This document shows, in pieces, positions 22,839 through 35,943 of a DNA stretch of 64,000 bases. The stretch lies in contig NC_084939.1 in the NCBI RefSeq assembly GCF_958298935.1, positions 25,054,001 to 25,118,000 on the forward strand, given 5' to 3'. Positions within the stretch are counted from its first letter, which is position 1. Every line of letters starts with the position of its first letter. The notes under the pieces are model-generated. The model saw only the letters and a program-made list of their open reading frames with translations. It had not been told where the DNA came from and ran no database searches. Made by a program: the position numbers and the translations under genes. This stretch comes from Phragmites australis. Lineage: Eukaryota > Streptophyta > Magnoliopsida > Poales > Poaceae.

Positions 22839-25717
22839 GGAGAGGACGAGGAGGAGAAGCGGAGACAGGTTGAACTGAACAGGGAGGGAGGGAGGAGACG
22901 TTTCTTCGGGGATCTCGGCCTCTTCTCTGCGACTGACTGACTTTATTTATTCATAACATTAAACAACGACGGTGCAGGAGCATTCTTCAATGTTAACACG
23001 CGTCACTAACTCTGCGACTCTACGTAACGCCGCTTCAATCTGTCCTCATGCCTTTTTATATCCTCTTCGTCCTTTCTTGCGAGAGGTCATGCATTGCATC
23101 ATATCTGCCTAACAAAAATAAACTTTTGTGGAATTAGGATTTTTTTTTTACCTTTTGCTAGGGGTTTTACTCACGAAAGATAATCCGGAAAAAGATGATG
23201 ATAAGATAGCTAAAAGTGTTATTTTTTAGAAAAATGAAACAATTAAGTATCTCTTTTTTACGTCAATTCGCTCATTCCACTTGGCTTCATAGGCGAAGCT
23301 ACTTGAAAGGGAGATGACGCAGATGTATAAAAAAAACGCAAATCACAGCTAAGCCTCAGAATTTTACCCATAACGTACCTCTCTCAACTCAAACTCCTGC
23401 ACCCACTCGGTCCAATTTTGTGGGCTACACCCACTCCATTTTGCTCTAGCTTCATCACTACTTGACTCATCATCTAGTTAGCTATAAATATTAATCCACC
23501 TTAAAGTATGGCCCATACGATAGGAAGCTGGTTATAAGATCTTTGTAAATATCTAAAAGCTAATATACTAGTTAGAGTTGTAGCCTTGTACTGGTCAATA
23601 TAGTGATGTAGGAATAACTTTATTCTCAATAACGCGGAACATTCATCTTCTTTGTAGATTATTTTTACATATATGTATTGGCTCCATACTTAATATGTGC
23701 TGCTTCAGGCAGAATCTCGACAAATAATGTCTATGGCATGCCGGCTACTAGAATAGTAAGTCAGGTTCTTTATCAGTCTTAGTTGGGATTCAAAACTACA
23801 AATTCAGACTTGGTAATCCCAGGGGATACCAAGTGTTGTACTACTTCTGCTTCCATCTCTTAAAGTTTTTATGTTCTCTTTTATTTTTGGTGTGTGTGCA
23901 TTGTCGATAACAGAGACCAAAACGGCTTATATTGGTTATAATCATCTTGTTATAACAATATGAGTTAATAAAGTTTCTCCTTATCGGAAAATATTTGTTC
24001 TTCAGCCGGAGTTCCTTGTTTCAGTAGCTTCGGTATGCACTGAAGGAGAAGATGCACACTCAAGTCAGTATTGTCCTGTTCATGTACAAGCATATTCTGA
24101 ACACTATCAACATCATTTCAGGCTAAGAGAAATATTATGGAAGCACTAAGAGAAATATGGGGCAAAATTTCCCAGTAGAATCGAGATCTAATATCTCTTT
24201 CTAGTTGTCAGTCAAAGAGTTTCAGGAATTCTATCGGTAGCAGTTATCAGTAACGGAGAGGAGCTGACGGAGTGAGGCTGGCATCAGAGAGCCCGCCACA
24301 TTTGAATAACTAATGCAAACGTCAATATAAATCCATGTGCAAGAGAACAGCTCATGCTCTGGCTCTACATTTCTTTACATTTCTGTGGACTCTCAGCTTG
24401 GTCTTATATTACTTTTGAATAAAAAGAAGGTACAGCTTTATTACAAAATCTTTGGTTTGCTGGATCAATCCCACCGGCACAGGCTAGCATTGGAATCAAT
24501 CGAGACCTTATAAAACTCCATCCCTTTGAAGTTTGAACAAACTTCCACCAACTAGTCTTTTTCAAAGCAGTTCCTGGAGAGAGAAACATAAAAAAAAAGA
24601 AACAAGAAAATAATCCTGTTAATGACTCCTGATTAAGTGTTAGTTAGCATGCTAATGACATTATGGCAGGAAACATATGCCTTTGGAACAGCTGTATATT
24701 GATAACGACATGATTTTATATTTCTTTTCAACTTTGCATAATGGTAAATTAAGAGCACTTGGCCAGTTGAGAGATGCTTCGCGCTCTTCGTAACTACGAA
24801 AGTCCTAAAGCAACACCGCTAGGAATGGAGCAGTGAGTGATTTTCACTTTTCAGTAGAGCACCAATCCACAATTTTCTTACTATTGTAACTTGTAAGTAG
24901 TTAATTATTGTCACTTGTCCATGGGACAATAAACTACGCTCCGTTTGAACATGACATCACTGACAAAAATTAGTGATATATTGATCTGAAAAAAGGGCTC
25001 CCCGCTTAATTGCTATTGTTTTATGCAAAAAATATATTTCCCTTTCTTTTGAAACATATAAAAGGAAAGAAGTTCTAGAAGTAAATGAACCATTCTTCTA
25101 CATGGACATTTTCACAGTATATCTCTATTTCATTTCATCATCTAGCTGACTAGCTAACTTTTGTGTGCTATATATTATGCTGTCAAAGAGCCAGATCGAT
25201 AGAAACCATATGGAATTTAATAACTCTGCATGATAATATTTAAGCCATCGAGACTGTGGCTATAGAAGTAGCCACATCATCTCATGCGTTATTTTGTTGC
25301 AAAATTGGGAGAGCCGGTAAACTTTCTGGTGACAAGTTCAAATAGTCAAGCTTAGCTTATTTTGTTGGACGAGATCCTATTAAATTTTAGAGGTAATTAT
25401 TCTGAAGAAGATCCTTATTTGCTTCCAACACATCTGCATAACAAAAACAGCTCAACCAACCATTCTTTAATACTCGTTTATTTTCTTTTGCAAAACCTGG
25501 GTTCATTAGAGTGGGAGATAGTTAACCTGGCTTTGATCCCCGGATTCGCACAGATGCCTTCCTAAGGCAGGGGTGGTCCCTATAGTCCTTTACATAAGGA
25601 CAAAGCTTTAAAATCGTTTGCAAAACTCTATATTTGTATGCAGAAGTATCAAGCCAATTTGTCGGCAAAGTTAGAAGCTCCTGAAATCCATCAAGTTTAG
25701 TAGAAAATGAAATAGTA
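22839..25717. other. Promoter side of WRKY gene A and intergenic DNA
   Basis: 22839-22960 is a CT-rich leader on the minus strand with an AATAAATAAAG stretch about 110 bases upstream of the ATG as a weak TATA candidate. The rest is AT-rich. Open stretches such as 24404-24589 minus have no domain I recognise. No gene, RNA gene or clear transposon end was found here. Confidence 0.5.
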
Positions 25718-25975
25718 CTATGTCTGTTTCCAATTCTTGGCAGTTTTGATAAAAACATACATACCTAGGCAATTGTATTTTGGATGCGAAGTGACCAAAA
25801 CATCCTCAATTAGTATTGCAAGCCCAAAAAGCAAGGTGCCAAAGTAGGGCAAATGAGTGCGATTGATAGAGATATATGATTAGGGGAAAATGTGCCTTAT
25901 TTCTAAAGTGCCAAGTATTTGAGAAGAGAAACTTAATCAAAAAGAATGTCAAGTATTTGGAAACGGTGGGAGCAA
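25718..25975. mobile_element. Stowaway-like MITE
   Basis: About 258 bp. The left end reads CTATGTCTGTTTCCAATTCT, and the complement of the right end reads TTGCTCCCACCGTTTCCAAA, followed inward by ACTTGACA and TTGGCAG variants of the same Stowaway inner repeat. TA occurs at both flanks (25716-25717 and 25976-25977). There are more mismatches between the ends than in the 17800 copy, so it is older. Confidence 0.65.
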
Positions 25976-25977
25976 TA

Positions 25978-28110
25978 GCAATGAAAGTCTAATCTGCACT
26001 TTTGAGAAGTTACCTTTGCATCTAAATTATGGTTTGCACTAGACTGCTCTTTTGAGAAGTTTGCCCTGGAACTTGTGAGCAGCCCTTAACTGAATAATTA
26101 GAAACTAATGGAGGGAAACAAAGACAATCTAATTGATCCACTATCTGCAGGGTGATGCTGGTACAAAGTTCTTCCATGTGCAGCTGCGCTGTTTGTGTGC
26201 AAAGTGCTCTATCTTAATCCATCCATGGGAAGCATCTCGCTATGATATCGGTCATGGAAATCCTATGATGGGGGCGGTGGGATGGTTCCTGGAAGCTAAG
26301 ATCACTTCAGAGGACTTAAGATAGAAATTAAACAGTACCGACTTTTTACAGCTGAAGTGTGTTGCCAAACTTTCTTTGATGATGTAAAAGTTAGTATAAC
26401 AGAATAAAGCCGAAGGAAGAAATGGTTCCAGTTGGAATCAACTAAATAAGTTCCCTAGAATATCATAATGTTGGAAACATCACAATCGCTAGCTGTGTAA
26501 TATTGACAGTCCTAACTTGTGCACATTAATTTTAACCCCTCTTTTTCGCAAGTGGTCTCTTGAATCTAACTCTGCTTAAGAAAAGAATTGTTCTCAAAGA
26601 TGACAAACGCGGCACCTAAATAGCAATGGTTTGATATTACCACCACCCCATGTGTAGGGATCACGTGGTTGTGGGGAAAATCTTCTTAATCCAGATGATG
26701 AATCGGTTTAGCCTTCCTTGTTCACTAGTTTGTGCAAACAGCAATGGCATCTAGAAGCAACAAGAGGATGCAGATTAGGTACACGGCAGTCTTCACAAAT
26801 TGGCTGCTACTAGTATTCTAATATATCCTGCAGGCTGCAGGCCAACTATATATATTATATCTGCAGACCTGTGGCTGCAATGTGCATGGTACTGAAAATA
26901 ACTAATGATTCAATTGCCTCGTCGGTGAGAGAGATGGGGATGGATATTTAGCATAGAAAAAAGTTGAAGCTATGAGAAAGTATTTCAAATAAAATGTATT
27001 GAGTACATGTAGAGAAAGGATATTGCAGAGTGGTCTTATCTTTGATGAAAGTTAGCTAGCCTGTAGATGTCATACCGTATATAGTAGGACTTAGAGCAAG
27101 AAGCCAAGAAGAAGTAAAACTAGAGGTGCTTAACAAATCAAATAAGCTTGCTTTTGTGACGAATCAATCGATCAGAACTAACACAAACAAATACATGTGT
27201 ACACATGAAAAATAAAGCTATATAGTAGGACTTGGAACAAGAACAAATAAAGCTAGAGGTGCCTGGCAAATCAATTCAGCTTGCGTTTTGTGATGGATCA
27301 ATGGATAATAAGTAACACAAACACACATGAACGGGACGGGGAGGGCATCAACTGGACATTTGTTTGACTTGGGCCTCACCTGGGCATGGCGAAGTAGTCA
27401 GGCTGGACTGTGATGGCCCAGCTGGGAAGTTGTATAGAGTCTCAACCTGTGGCCTGATCAATTTAATTAGTCATCCCAACTCCTCTCGGAAAAGGAAAAT
27501 AGTCGGCCCAACCATCACAAAAAAGAATAAATTTTCAGGCCGAGGAGATGAAGCGAGTAGCCGCGACACATCTAATTGGTAACAAACGGAAGAGCTCCGA
27601 GGACATTCTTAGTTAGATACTTAAATTCGTCCCTCATAATATTATTATATTATCTCCTAATATTATTATAGTACTCTCTATTTTTTCATCTTCAGCAACT
27701 ACTCTATTTCCTACCTTCTATTACTTTTCATCTCTCTTCGGATCCACAGTCATCTTCTTTTCACCTGACCGCACATTGATGCGGCCTCCTTCGCTAGCCG
27801 TAAGTTTGTGGGCAACCATCTCCTTTCCGTATCCCTGTAGCGCTCGATACGGCTGTTACTGGAGCTATGTTACGGGCCTTCTCCAAGTCGCATTTGTCAT
27901 CTCCGATGCCTGTAGTGCTTTCGATATGACTGCTGTTCGAGTTGGTCTTAGCGATTGATGTCATCCTAGCTGCATCACCCAAGCAAGACTCCCTATTCAT
28001 TTGAGAATGAATAAAATAGAGTGGCGATTGAGCCTATCTACAACGATAGATCTATCACCTTGTCTAGCCCATTCACCTCGGATAGATATTGACGAGAAGG
28101 CATTGTGCTA
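25978..28110. other. Intergenic DNA
   Basis: AT-rich, apart from the duplicated block annotated at 27081. Open stretches are short and without domain signatures. I see no exon of a known gene. Confidence 0.5.
27081..27330. repeat. Tandem duplication, 141-bp spacing
   Basis: ATAGTAGGACTT(A/G)GA(G/A)CAAGAA recurs at 27081 and 27222. It is followed in both copies by CTAGAGGTGC, CAAATCAA, AGCTTGC(T/G)TTT, GATCAAT or a variant, and AACACAAACA. It contains no gene and looks like a local duplication of intergenic DNA. Confidence 0.75.
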
Positions 28111-28353
28111 GGCTTTTTTAGGTTTGAGTCTAAGGTTTTTTTTTTTACTTCTATAAGCTTTGGTTTTTTCAGAATTCTATTTCTAGTACAAGGATATCCA
28201 GATTTACTTCTGACTTCTCAGACTTCTATAGTAGTAAAGACTATTTTTACTTCTCAGAAACCGCAACTAAAAGTCAGTAAAAACAAGTTATTTGTTCAGC
28301 TTCTGGCGTCTGAGATGCAGGAGCAAAATAGAAACCCAAACAAAAACAGAGCC
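28111..28353. mobile_element. MITE-like inverted-repeat element, possibly PIF/Harbinger
   Basis: A 243-bp stretch starts GGCTTTTTTAGGTTTGAG. Its right end, complemented, starts GGCTCTGTTTTTGTTTGG, giving imperfect inverted ends. The flanks are CTA (28108-28110) and TAA (28354-28356), one base off a Harbinger-type 3-base duplication. It is non-coding. A hAT-derived element is the main alternative. Confidence 0.5.
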
Positions 28354-28789
28354 TAACTAGGTGGCTAGCCCAGATGCTTGCTTGCCACCGATAGCTCAAC
28401 TCAAGCACATGTGAATTTTATACAATCTATATATGAACCAGTAATATGGCAATCTAGCTATTTTGCTTAAAAGAAAAATAGTGCAATCTATTGATCACTG
28501 TATTTTGCCATTATATCTCTTATTTGTGTCGCAGTATGAAAACATGCGCGTGCATGGTTTTTTAGTTTGGCTTATCCTAATTGTATTTTGGGCATGGATG
28601 TCACCTATAACGTCCCTCTCTTCTATGGTCATGACTCTTGACGACTCAACCTCTTAGCCTTGCATTAGGTGTGCCATTACAAACAAATTGCTCCTATTGT
28701 CAACAAAATGTTATAACTTAATTAGAATGCAACAAGCAGATAACTTAGTTTACTACTGCCATTTGCTGGATATGCATATTTATAGGCAA

Positions 28790-29130
28790 GCTGATGTAGT
28801 TTACAAAGTCATTGTCTTGCTTCGATCCAGTCAGGTGTTTGAGACGACGCAAACAAATTGCTAGTTCTTGCTATTGGTTATCGTGTCTTTGTTTTCATAA
28901 TTTCATTGAGTCTGATGCAAGTAACTATTTCACTTATTCTACTCCCTAGAGATAGACCAACTTGTGCATTGAACTATACTATTACGTCCGTACATACATA
29001 CATAGACCTGTTGCTCATATCTGGTTGCAACACATCAATTCTATATATCTACAACGAATCAGGTATGCACGTGGATGGAGAGCATATGCGACAAACTTGT
29101 GGCGGCTGGGGGTCAATACACCCTGTTTAT
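28790..29130. repeat. Duplicated intergenic tract, copy 1
   Basis: It contains a CTTGCTTCGATCCAGTCAGG phrase (about 28817-28836) and ATGCGACAAACTTGTGGCGG (about 29085-29104). Both have counterparts in the same order at 50655-50675 and 50785-50805 near WRKY gene B, and the first also at 29583-29603. The shared order points to an old segmental duplication of the DNA around the WRKY genes. Confidence 0.55.
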
Positions 29131-29523
29131 AATTACTTAATCAGCAGCTACTTGTCATCACGTACTAATTGGCTACGTTTATATAGTTGCTTGCTGTTGC
29201 AACGCGCGACACTGAACATATGATTTCCGAATTTAAGGTTGTACTGATATTCCAATTTTAGAACGCGGCAATCGCAGGGATTGCATCGTGAGAATCCAAT
29301 GCCTTCGGACTAGTATAGGATTCCAACAGACGAGACAAGTTCAGGCTGTTCGATCCACTCCTTTTATCCACAAATTTTTGTCACTATAGTTTAGTATACC
29401 TCTCACTTCTGCCTTTCCAATGCATGATTTCTCATTTTCTTCCTCTTATTATCTCCCTATATATCCCACCCCGTTGCTAAGATTTGTTCATATCATATTG
29501 ACTGATCATTATATATGAATTAC

Positions 29524-29575
29524 CAGGCTCCAAATCTTAGGAGCGCATCCGCAAGTTGATGTAACTAACGCAGTA
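29524..29575 (-). pseudogene. Relic of a WRKY gene 3' end
   Basis: The minus strand here matches the last codons of WRKY gene B (48388-48425). Gene B ends with codons for LDAPVRLGA then a stop, and this relic reads LADALLRFGAW with the stop changed to Trp. The sequence GGCTCCAA(A/G)TCT and GCGCATCC/TGCATCC blocks align without large gaps. Only about a dozen codons remain, too few to be functional. Confidence 0.5.
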
Positions 29576-29724
29576 GCCATCATCTTGCTTGGATCCCGTC
29601 AGATGTTTGGTGAAATAGAGACTATCTATCCAATGGTAAGCACCCGGCCTCTCACATCTTCTCTTCATTATTATCAGTACGGCACTCAATTTCTTTTTTA
29701 TATTTAAATGGGTAAGTATGTCAT

Positions 29725-31329
29725 TATAGGAACAAGAATGGTGACTAGAGGAGATGAATAGACGTCTCAATAATTTTTTTTAAATAGATGATCTTTTTCT
29801 ATTTCTCACCCAACGCATCTCAAAACGCTCAAACAGAAACAAAAGAATTAGAGAGACAAAGCAAGAAGACTAGTTCTATGGCAATATAACTCCACAGATG
29901 GAATATGAACCATAGGTTCTATTCAAAACCATTCCATATGTCTTTGTACACAAAAACTCGCAACTTTCAAAGAAACTAGAGAAGATGGATATCGGACAAG
30001 ATTATCCTCTAAGATGATAGTCTAGTGGCAAGGGGACTGAAGACCCGCTCAAATACATGAGTATGTGAGTGTTTAAGCCACTAGCATCAAGAAAAATAAC
30101 CCTGCAAAGGTGAAAAACTGTAGCTCAAAGAAAAGATCACCGAGTAAAGAATCTCTCCAAGTTGATGATCTAGAGGTAAGGGTACTCAAGACCTATGTGC
30201 ATACACTCATATGTGAGTTTTATGTCTCTAGCAACAAGAAAAATGACCTCACAAGGTGCTGAAATTTCAGCCCAAAAACCAAAACGAAAATCAAAACCGA
30301 AAAACTTATAAACTTACAAGGGAATCAATAGAGGGAAACTAGAAGGAGAGGAATTCAAGTATATACAAAAAAAATATAAAATTCATTACTTAAAGAGGTC
30401 AGCCCTATTTTAAGCGGATTACAAAGATTTATCTTTCAAAACTCTCACCTATTACATAGACTAAGCACTTATCCTTCTCTCCTCTAAAATTCTAACTCTA
30501 AAGCTCTCAAATGGGTGGCACAAGGGGGCTCAAGTGGCTAGTTTAAAACTCTCTCTAGCCCTACCTCTCTATTTATAGGCCTAGGAAACTTGACTCTTAA
30601 GTTTCCTAACTTTTTCCCAAACACCCCTCTCTTGTAGTGCACTTTTACCTACCACCGAGGGTATTTTGGTCCATTTTCTTCTCCATTCATCGGACGTCCA
30701 CAGCACCTTCATGACTTAGCTTCACCTCGACACAAGCTTCGCGATGGTGCCACATACTCCTCCAGTCTTCCCACGGTTTTGAGGCCAAACCGCGAAACCG
30801 CCTACACGCTTCTCAAAGCGTGACTCACCGCCTTACTTACACCTTAAGCAAGAGCTTCGATGTCGACGCGTGTACTCCGTCATGCAATCCTGACCGCCAG
30901 CAAGTCTCTCCCGCTCCTGATCCTTCAGGCCACCTTGTCACTTGCACCGGCATTCCCTTCACTTGACTTTGTCAACACGCTGTCTCTATCCGCCTTCAAT
31001 GCTTTGCTTGACCTCCACGTGTTCAGCTAGGATCACCCTTGACTCCGTCCGGTCTTCTTGATCATCTGGCACCAAGCACTCTGCTTGGCCCTGATCATCT
31101 CGCCGTTGACCGCCAAGTTGCATCCATCACCTGCACACCATGAGACAAGCAAACACATATCTCCAACTCCAATTCCAATTAGTCCATAATCAATATGCTC
31201 AAATAAAATCTCAAATCAATTCAAATTACATCAAAACTCATGCAAAACCGAAGATCATCAAACCAAATAAATGATAATGTCAATCACTCATCACAAGAAA
31301 ACCAAGACACATTTGAACTTGGTTTCTCA
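29725..31329 (-). repeat. 3' LTR of the SIRE-type element
   Basis: About 1,605 bp, aligned along its whole length with 46000-47613. In element orientation it begins TGAGAAACC after the polypurine tract. Its outer end has TA where the other LTR has TG, so the terminal dinucleotide has mutated. Many differences from the other LTR are C-to-T or G-to-A, as expected for methylated, silenced copies. Confidence 0.92.
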
Positions 31330-31340
31330 ATCTCCCCCTT
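31330..31340 (-). other. Polypurine tract of the SIRE-type element
   Basis: On the minus strand this reads AAGGGGGAGAT, directly before the TGAGAAACC start of the 3' LTR. This is the expected plus-strand primer site. Confidence 0.85.
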
Positions 31341-32741
31341 GATGAGTGCATTGACAACCGCAAAGTATAAAGATTTTGGTTTGAAAAAATTAAAACAAGA
31401 TAAGCTTATCCAAATGACCAAAAACTCGAGAAAGAGCAAAATATGATACTTGGCATAAGAAAAGTTGCAAAAGCCATAAGAGAGGTAAAGACGAGCCAAA
31501 AACCTCAAAAGAGCAAGAAAAACTCAAAAACCCAAAACACATCCCTCTGTTGAATATTTGAGCATAATATTTTTAGGCATATTTTATCCCCCTTTGACAA
31601 TGCAAACATCAAGGATAACAGACTATGCAAAAGATTGCAAATAAAATACAAGCCTACAAAGCTTCACATATAGATCACAAAGCACTTACAAGAACTAGAG
31701 ATGTCAAAGCACTATGAGAAGTAAACAATATAACTCAAAGGTGCACAAAATCTCAAAGTGAGTTCATGTCATAAGCACAGGAAGTGAAGCAAGTTTTGAT
31801 CATGTTGTTCAATTATCCAACAGATGTCACCATAAAAGCATTCGTAGTTTCATGACCAGTGCAAATATTAGAGAAACTAGTGTTATGTCAAGTTCAAACT
31901 AGGCAACCAAGTTTAACCCGATGGGCTATACAAACACTCACATATCAATCCAAGCCTTAGTTTGACAATATGAAAAAAAAACATTCTTAGCACATTAAAA
32001 AGCACAAGTTAACTTTCTCATTTAATCATTTAACTATCCTCAAGTGAGTTTTAAGCAACCTTAGGTTCACTTCTTTAGCAAACCACATGAAGCCTTAAGC
32101 CACCGTATTGGATTCAATTTTAACTCAAAACTTAACCATTCATTTTATTAACTTAACATAGAATTCAAGATATACAATTTTTCACAAAACCAAAATAAGT
32201 TGTGCCTTTGCGACACAAAAGAGCACATGCTCTCCCAAGGGTTAATCATGGGCTAAACATTTACATAGACAAAGATCAAAGATCCCCAATCCACTTAACT
32301 GAACAAAGCAGCATAGCACAAGCTTTTCACAGAATTAGCCCTAATTTAAACACTGATTAAGCTAAAGCAAATACTCAAGGGTGACAAGAGCTTATGTTCG
32401 TATTTCAAGTTCATTCTTCAGAAAAGACAAGCTTACTCAACAGATTTTATGTCATGTTTCAATAAGAGTCTAAGCTTGCACAAATTGTTATACATCCACT
32501 ACACTTAGCATAAATTCACAACTAGTACAAGAAAGTGCAAAGAACATATAAGTGAAGCTTGCTAACATGATTATATTACAAAATGCTATGCAATGCAAAT
32601 ACAATAAAAGTAAGATAGAGTATGTACAAAGGCAACTCCCTCTCACACAATGCCATAGGGATAACACACACCAAGCTCTCCCCTCAGAAAGGCAAACCTT
32701 GTTGCATCTAGAGGCTTGATAAAGATATCGGCTAGCTGGTG
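31341..32741 (-). other. Non-coding 3' region of the SIRE-type element
   Basis: 1.4 kb of AT-rich sequence between RNase H and the polypurine tract. No accessory ORF like the one at 2996-4698 can be recognised, so this copy belongs to a different subfamily or has lost it. Confidence 0.6.
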
Positions 32742-33000
32742 TTAGGTATCTATGTAGCTCAACTCAATGTCTGCCTTCTCATTATGGTCTATCAGGAAGT
32801 GGAATCTCACATCTATGTGTTTGGTTTTGGAGTGTTGAACTGGATTATTGGCTAAGCTTATAACACTGGTGTTGTCACACAAAAGTGGCACACTCTTGAA
32901 ATCTAACCCAAAATCCCTCAAGGTAGTAACCATTCATAAAATCTGTGAGCAACAGCTAGCAGCAGCTACATATTCAGCTTCAGCAGTAGATTACGCAACG
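32742..33000 (-). pseudogene. Copia RNase H
   Basis: The minus strand gives EAEYVAAASCC-like residues at 32990-32950 (with a stop), then VPLLCDNTSVISLANNPVQH and SKTKHIDVRFHFLIDHNEK, the conserved C-terminal half of copia RNase H. It is truncated by stops before 32742. It would remove RNA from the RNA/DNA hybrid. Confidence 0.85.
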
Positions 33001-33143
33001 CTAGACTACTTATGAGAAGACCAACACACAAGAGAAGTACCCAAGAAATGACAAGTAGCAGAGGTACTCTTCCTGTCAATTCTACAACTAGCAAAATCCG
33101 CATCTGAAAAACCTCGAAGAGAAAGCGAAGAGGAAGCAGAAAA

Positions 33144-34001
33144 TCAAAGCCTAAACTCGAGAGTGTGCTTGAGATACATCATAATGCGCTTCACCGCTTG
33201 GCGGTGAGACGTCCTCGGTGAAGCCTGGAAGCGAGCACACAAGCAGACGGCGAAGTGGATGTCGAGTCTTGTCGCCGTCAGGTACAGAAGGGAGCCGATC
33301 ATGCTCCTGTACTCCCGCTGGTCCACCTCCTTGCCATCTTCATCCGGATCAAGCACGGTTGAGGTAGCCATCGGTGACACCAATGGCTTTGCATCGCTCA
33401 TGTCGAACTTTTTCAGCAAATACTTGGTGTACTTCGTCTGATGGACGAATGTGCCTTGCTTGTATTGCTTGATTTGCAGCCCAAGGAAGAAGTTGAGCTT
33501 GCCCATCATCGACATCTCGAATTCCCTACTCATAGTTTCTGCAAACTTGGCCACAAGTGCATGAGAAGAGCCACAAAAAATGATATCATCCACGTAAATC
33601 TGAACAAGTAAGAAATCATTGTTATGCCTAAGAGTGAACAAAGTTTTATCAGCTGACCCCATCACATACCCATGCCCTAGCAAGAAAAACCTAAGCCTAT
33701 CATACCAAGCCCTAGGTGCCTGGTTAAGCCCATACAAAGCTTTCTGAAGCTTATATACTCTAAGTGGTTATTTAGGGTGCTCAAAGCCTAGGGGTTGCTT
33801 GACATAGACCTCTTCCTCTATGAAGCTATTTAGGAAAGCACTCTTGACATCCGTTTGATACAACTTAAAACCTCGGGATGCCGCAAATGCAAGAAGGATT
33901 CTAATGGCTTCTAGTCTAGCTACTGGTGCAAAGGTTTTTCTAAAGTCTATCCCCTCTACCTGAGTGAAACCCTGAGCCACTAGTCTAGCTTTGTTTCTCA
34001 C
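33144..34001 (-). pseudogene. Copia reverse transcriptase
   Basis: Two open blocks. 34001-33768 holds [36 protein letters not shown] and [11 protein letters not shown]. 33737-33144 holds MYGLNQAPRAWYDRL, the catalytic QIYVDDIIF, FEMSMMGKLNFFLGLQIKQ, and YRSMIGSLLYLTATRLDI. One stop near 33766 separates the blocks, so this RT is nearly complete, with an intact YVDD box. It is the best-preserved part of the element. Confidence 0.92.
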
Positions 34002-34085
34002 AATAGACCCATCCTCCCCCTGTTTGTTTTTGAAAACCCATTTGGTGCCTATAGTGTGAACATTAGGGGGTGGCTCTACAAGGAC

Positions 34086-35491
34086 CTAGACTTGGTTTCT
34101 CTCAAAGTTTTCAAGCTCTTCACGCATGGTATTGACCCAACTCAAATCAGATAAAGCATGTCCAACATCCTGGGGCTCAAAAGAAGCAACGAATGCAGAA
34201 TCAGTAAAATGAGCATTAGAAATAGACTTGGACCTCGTTACCCTCTTCTCAAGACCTCCGATCATCATGTGTGGAGGGTGTCGCTGCTGAATGTGTTGAG
34301 GGGCCTCACGCCTAGAGGTGAACTCCCCCTCAACTTGTGCGGGTGCAGGCTCGAGAGCAGCCGAAATGAAAGTAGAGGCTGCAGGACCCTCTGCTGGAGT
34401 AGAAGTAGGAGCCAGCTCTGGAAGCAGTGGTCGAGGAAAGTAGTGGATCATCCTCGTCAGCACCGAAAGCTGGAAGATCGTCATCTACAAAGATGCTCTC
34501 GCTCATCTCCTGATCACCTGCATACTCAAAGGCAGAACTAGCACAGGGGTTGATTCATCAAAAGTCACATCACAGGATTCCATGATGGTGTTAGTGTCAA
34601 GATTATAAACCCTATAAAATTGACCATAAAGAGAATACCCTAAGAAAATACCATCAGAATAACGCGACTCGAACTTGTCAAGATTTCCACGCTTTAGGAT
34701 GAAGCAACGATAACCGAAAACTCTCAAATATGAAACCTTCAGGTTTCTCCCAAAATGCAACTCATAAGAAGTCAAATTCAAGATCGAGCGCAAGAAAAAT
34801 CCGATTAGAGATATAGCACGCTGTGCTAATGGCCTCAGCCCAAAACTTCCTAGGAGTCCTATGCTCATTGAGCATCGTCCTAGCCATCTCCACCAAAGTC
34901 CTGTTCTTTCTCTCAACCATGCCATTCTACCGAGGAACGCGTGGGGTAGAAAATTGATGTTCAATGTCATGTTCAATGCAGAAAGTATCAAAGAGATAGT
35001 TCTTGAACTCGGTGCCATTATCACTGCGAATTGCTTTCAATCCACCAGGGAGTTCTGTGAACAATCTCAAAGCCAAGCTCCGACAGTGTGAAAACACTTC
35101 ATCCTTGCTCACAAGAAAGAAGACCCAAGAGTAGCAAGAGAAATCATCGATAATGATAAGAACATACCACTTCCCACCCGCTGAACGAACCCGAGCAGGA
35201 CCAACAGTTTCCATATGGAGAAGTTCTCCCGGTCGTTCAGTCATCACCAGATAAACTGGTGGGTGAGCACTCAAACGAGGAGCACACACAAGGTTCTTCT
35301 CAAACTTGATCTTGGGCAATCCTCAGATCAAGCTTAGGGCACTCAAACGAGTAAGCAAATCAAAGCTCATATGCCCTAGTCTTCTATGCCACATCCAAAG
35401 CTCAGAAGAAGGTTGAGCAAGTAAACACCGAAAAGAACCAGAAGACTCAGAAAAATTAGCTCCAAAAACTCTCCCAACTCGAGAATCTTGC
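34086..35491 (-). pseudogene. Copia GAG-pre-integrase and integrase
   Basis: From 35491 downward: SRVGRVFGANFS, then LWMWHRRLGHMSFDLL (the His-rich GAG-pre-integrase), a stop near 35325, then LPKIKFEKNLVCAP. The integrase core has the first Asp in LLHMETVGP (changed to Glu) and DDFSCYSW, the second Asp in AIRSDNGTEFKN, and the expected third acidic site lies where the frame breaks near 34926. The C-terminal part (GRNLKVSYLRVFGYRCFI, SDGIFLGYS) runs to 34503, and a divergent linker (34484-34086) leads to RT. The domain carries stops and frame changes. Confidence 0.85.
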
Positions 35492-35943
35492 TGTCGGAGG
35501 ATGAACTCTACAAGCGGGGATCCGGAGGGATCCCCTTTGAGATTGGGCTGGGGGAATGACTCTGAATCTACCTCGTACGCGAAATAAATAGGAGTAAATG
35601 AGATGCAGGTGGAATGGATGATCGGATGCAGGTGGAAATAAATGCTCAGGGGATTTTAGACAGGTTCGGACCGCACGGAGCGTAATACCCTACTCCTGTG
35701 TGTATGCTATAAATGCTCAGGAAATGTTTCTCTGAGGATCTCTTGTGTTACAAGGATGTTTGGCTAAATCGAGAGCTTCGTGAGATTGTCTTGGTCTTGA
35801 GGACTTGCTGTTCGTGCTTGTTCCGTCGTCGTCGTCCAGAGTTCCCCCTTTTCTCCGGGGAGCCCGCCCCTCTTTTATAGCCCGTCGGGGCGGTAGCGTG
35901 CCCAGAAAGGATGGCGCGAGTTCCAAGGCACCATAAATGGAAA
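35492..35943 (-). repeat. 3' LTR of the nested gypsy element, truncated
   Basis: 452 bp that match 42026-42477, starting TGTCGGAGGAT on the plus strand. At 35944 similarity to the other LTR stops and internal sequence begins. About 745 bp of the LTR, and with it the polypurine tract, are missing, a deletion inside the element. Confidence 0.88.

Noticed and set aside
24404..24589. Minus-strand open stretch that could be a LINE 3' end
   Set aside because: Only 61 residues, no zf-RVT or RT motif, and no tail or duplication that I can define.
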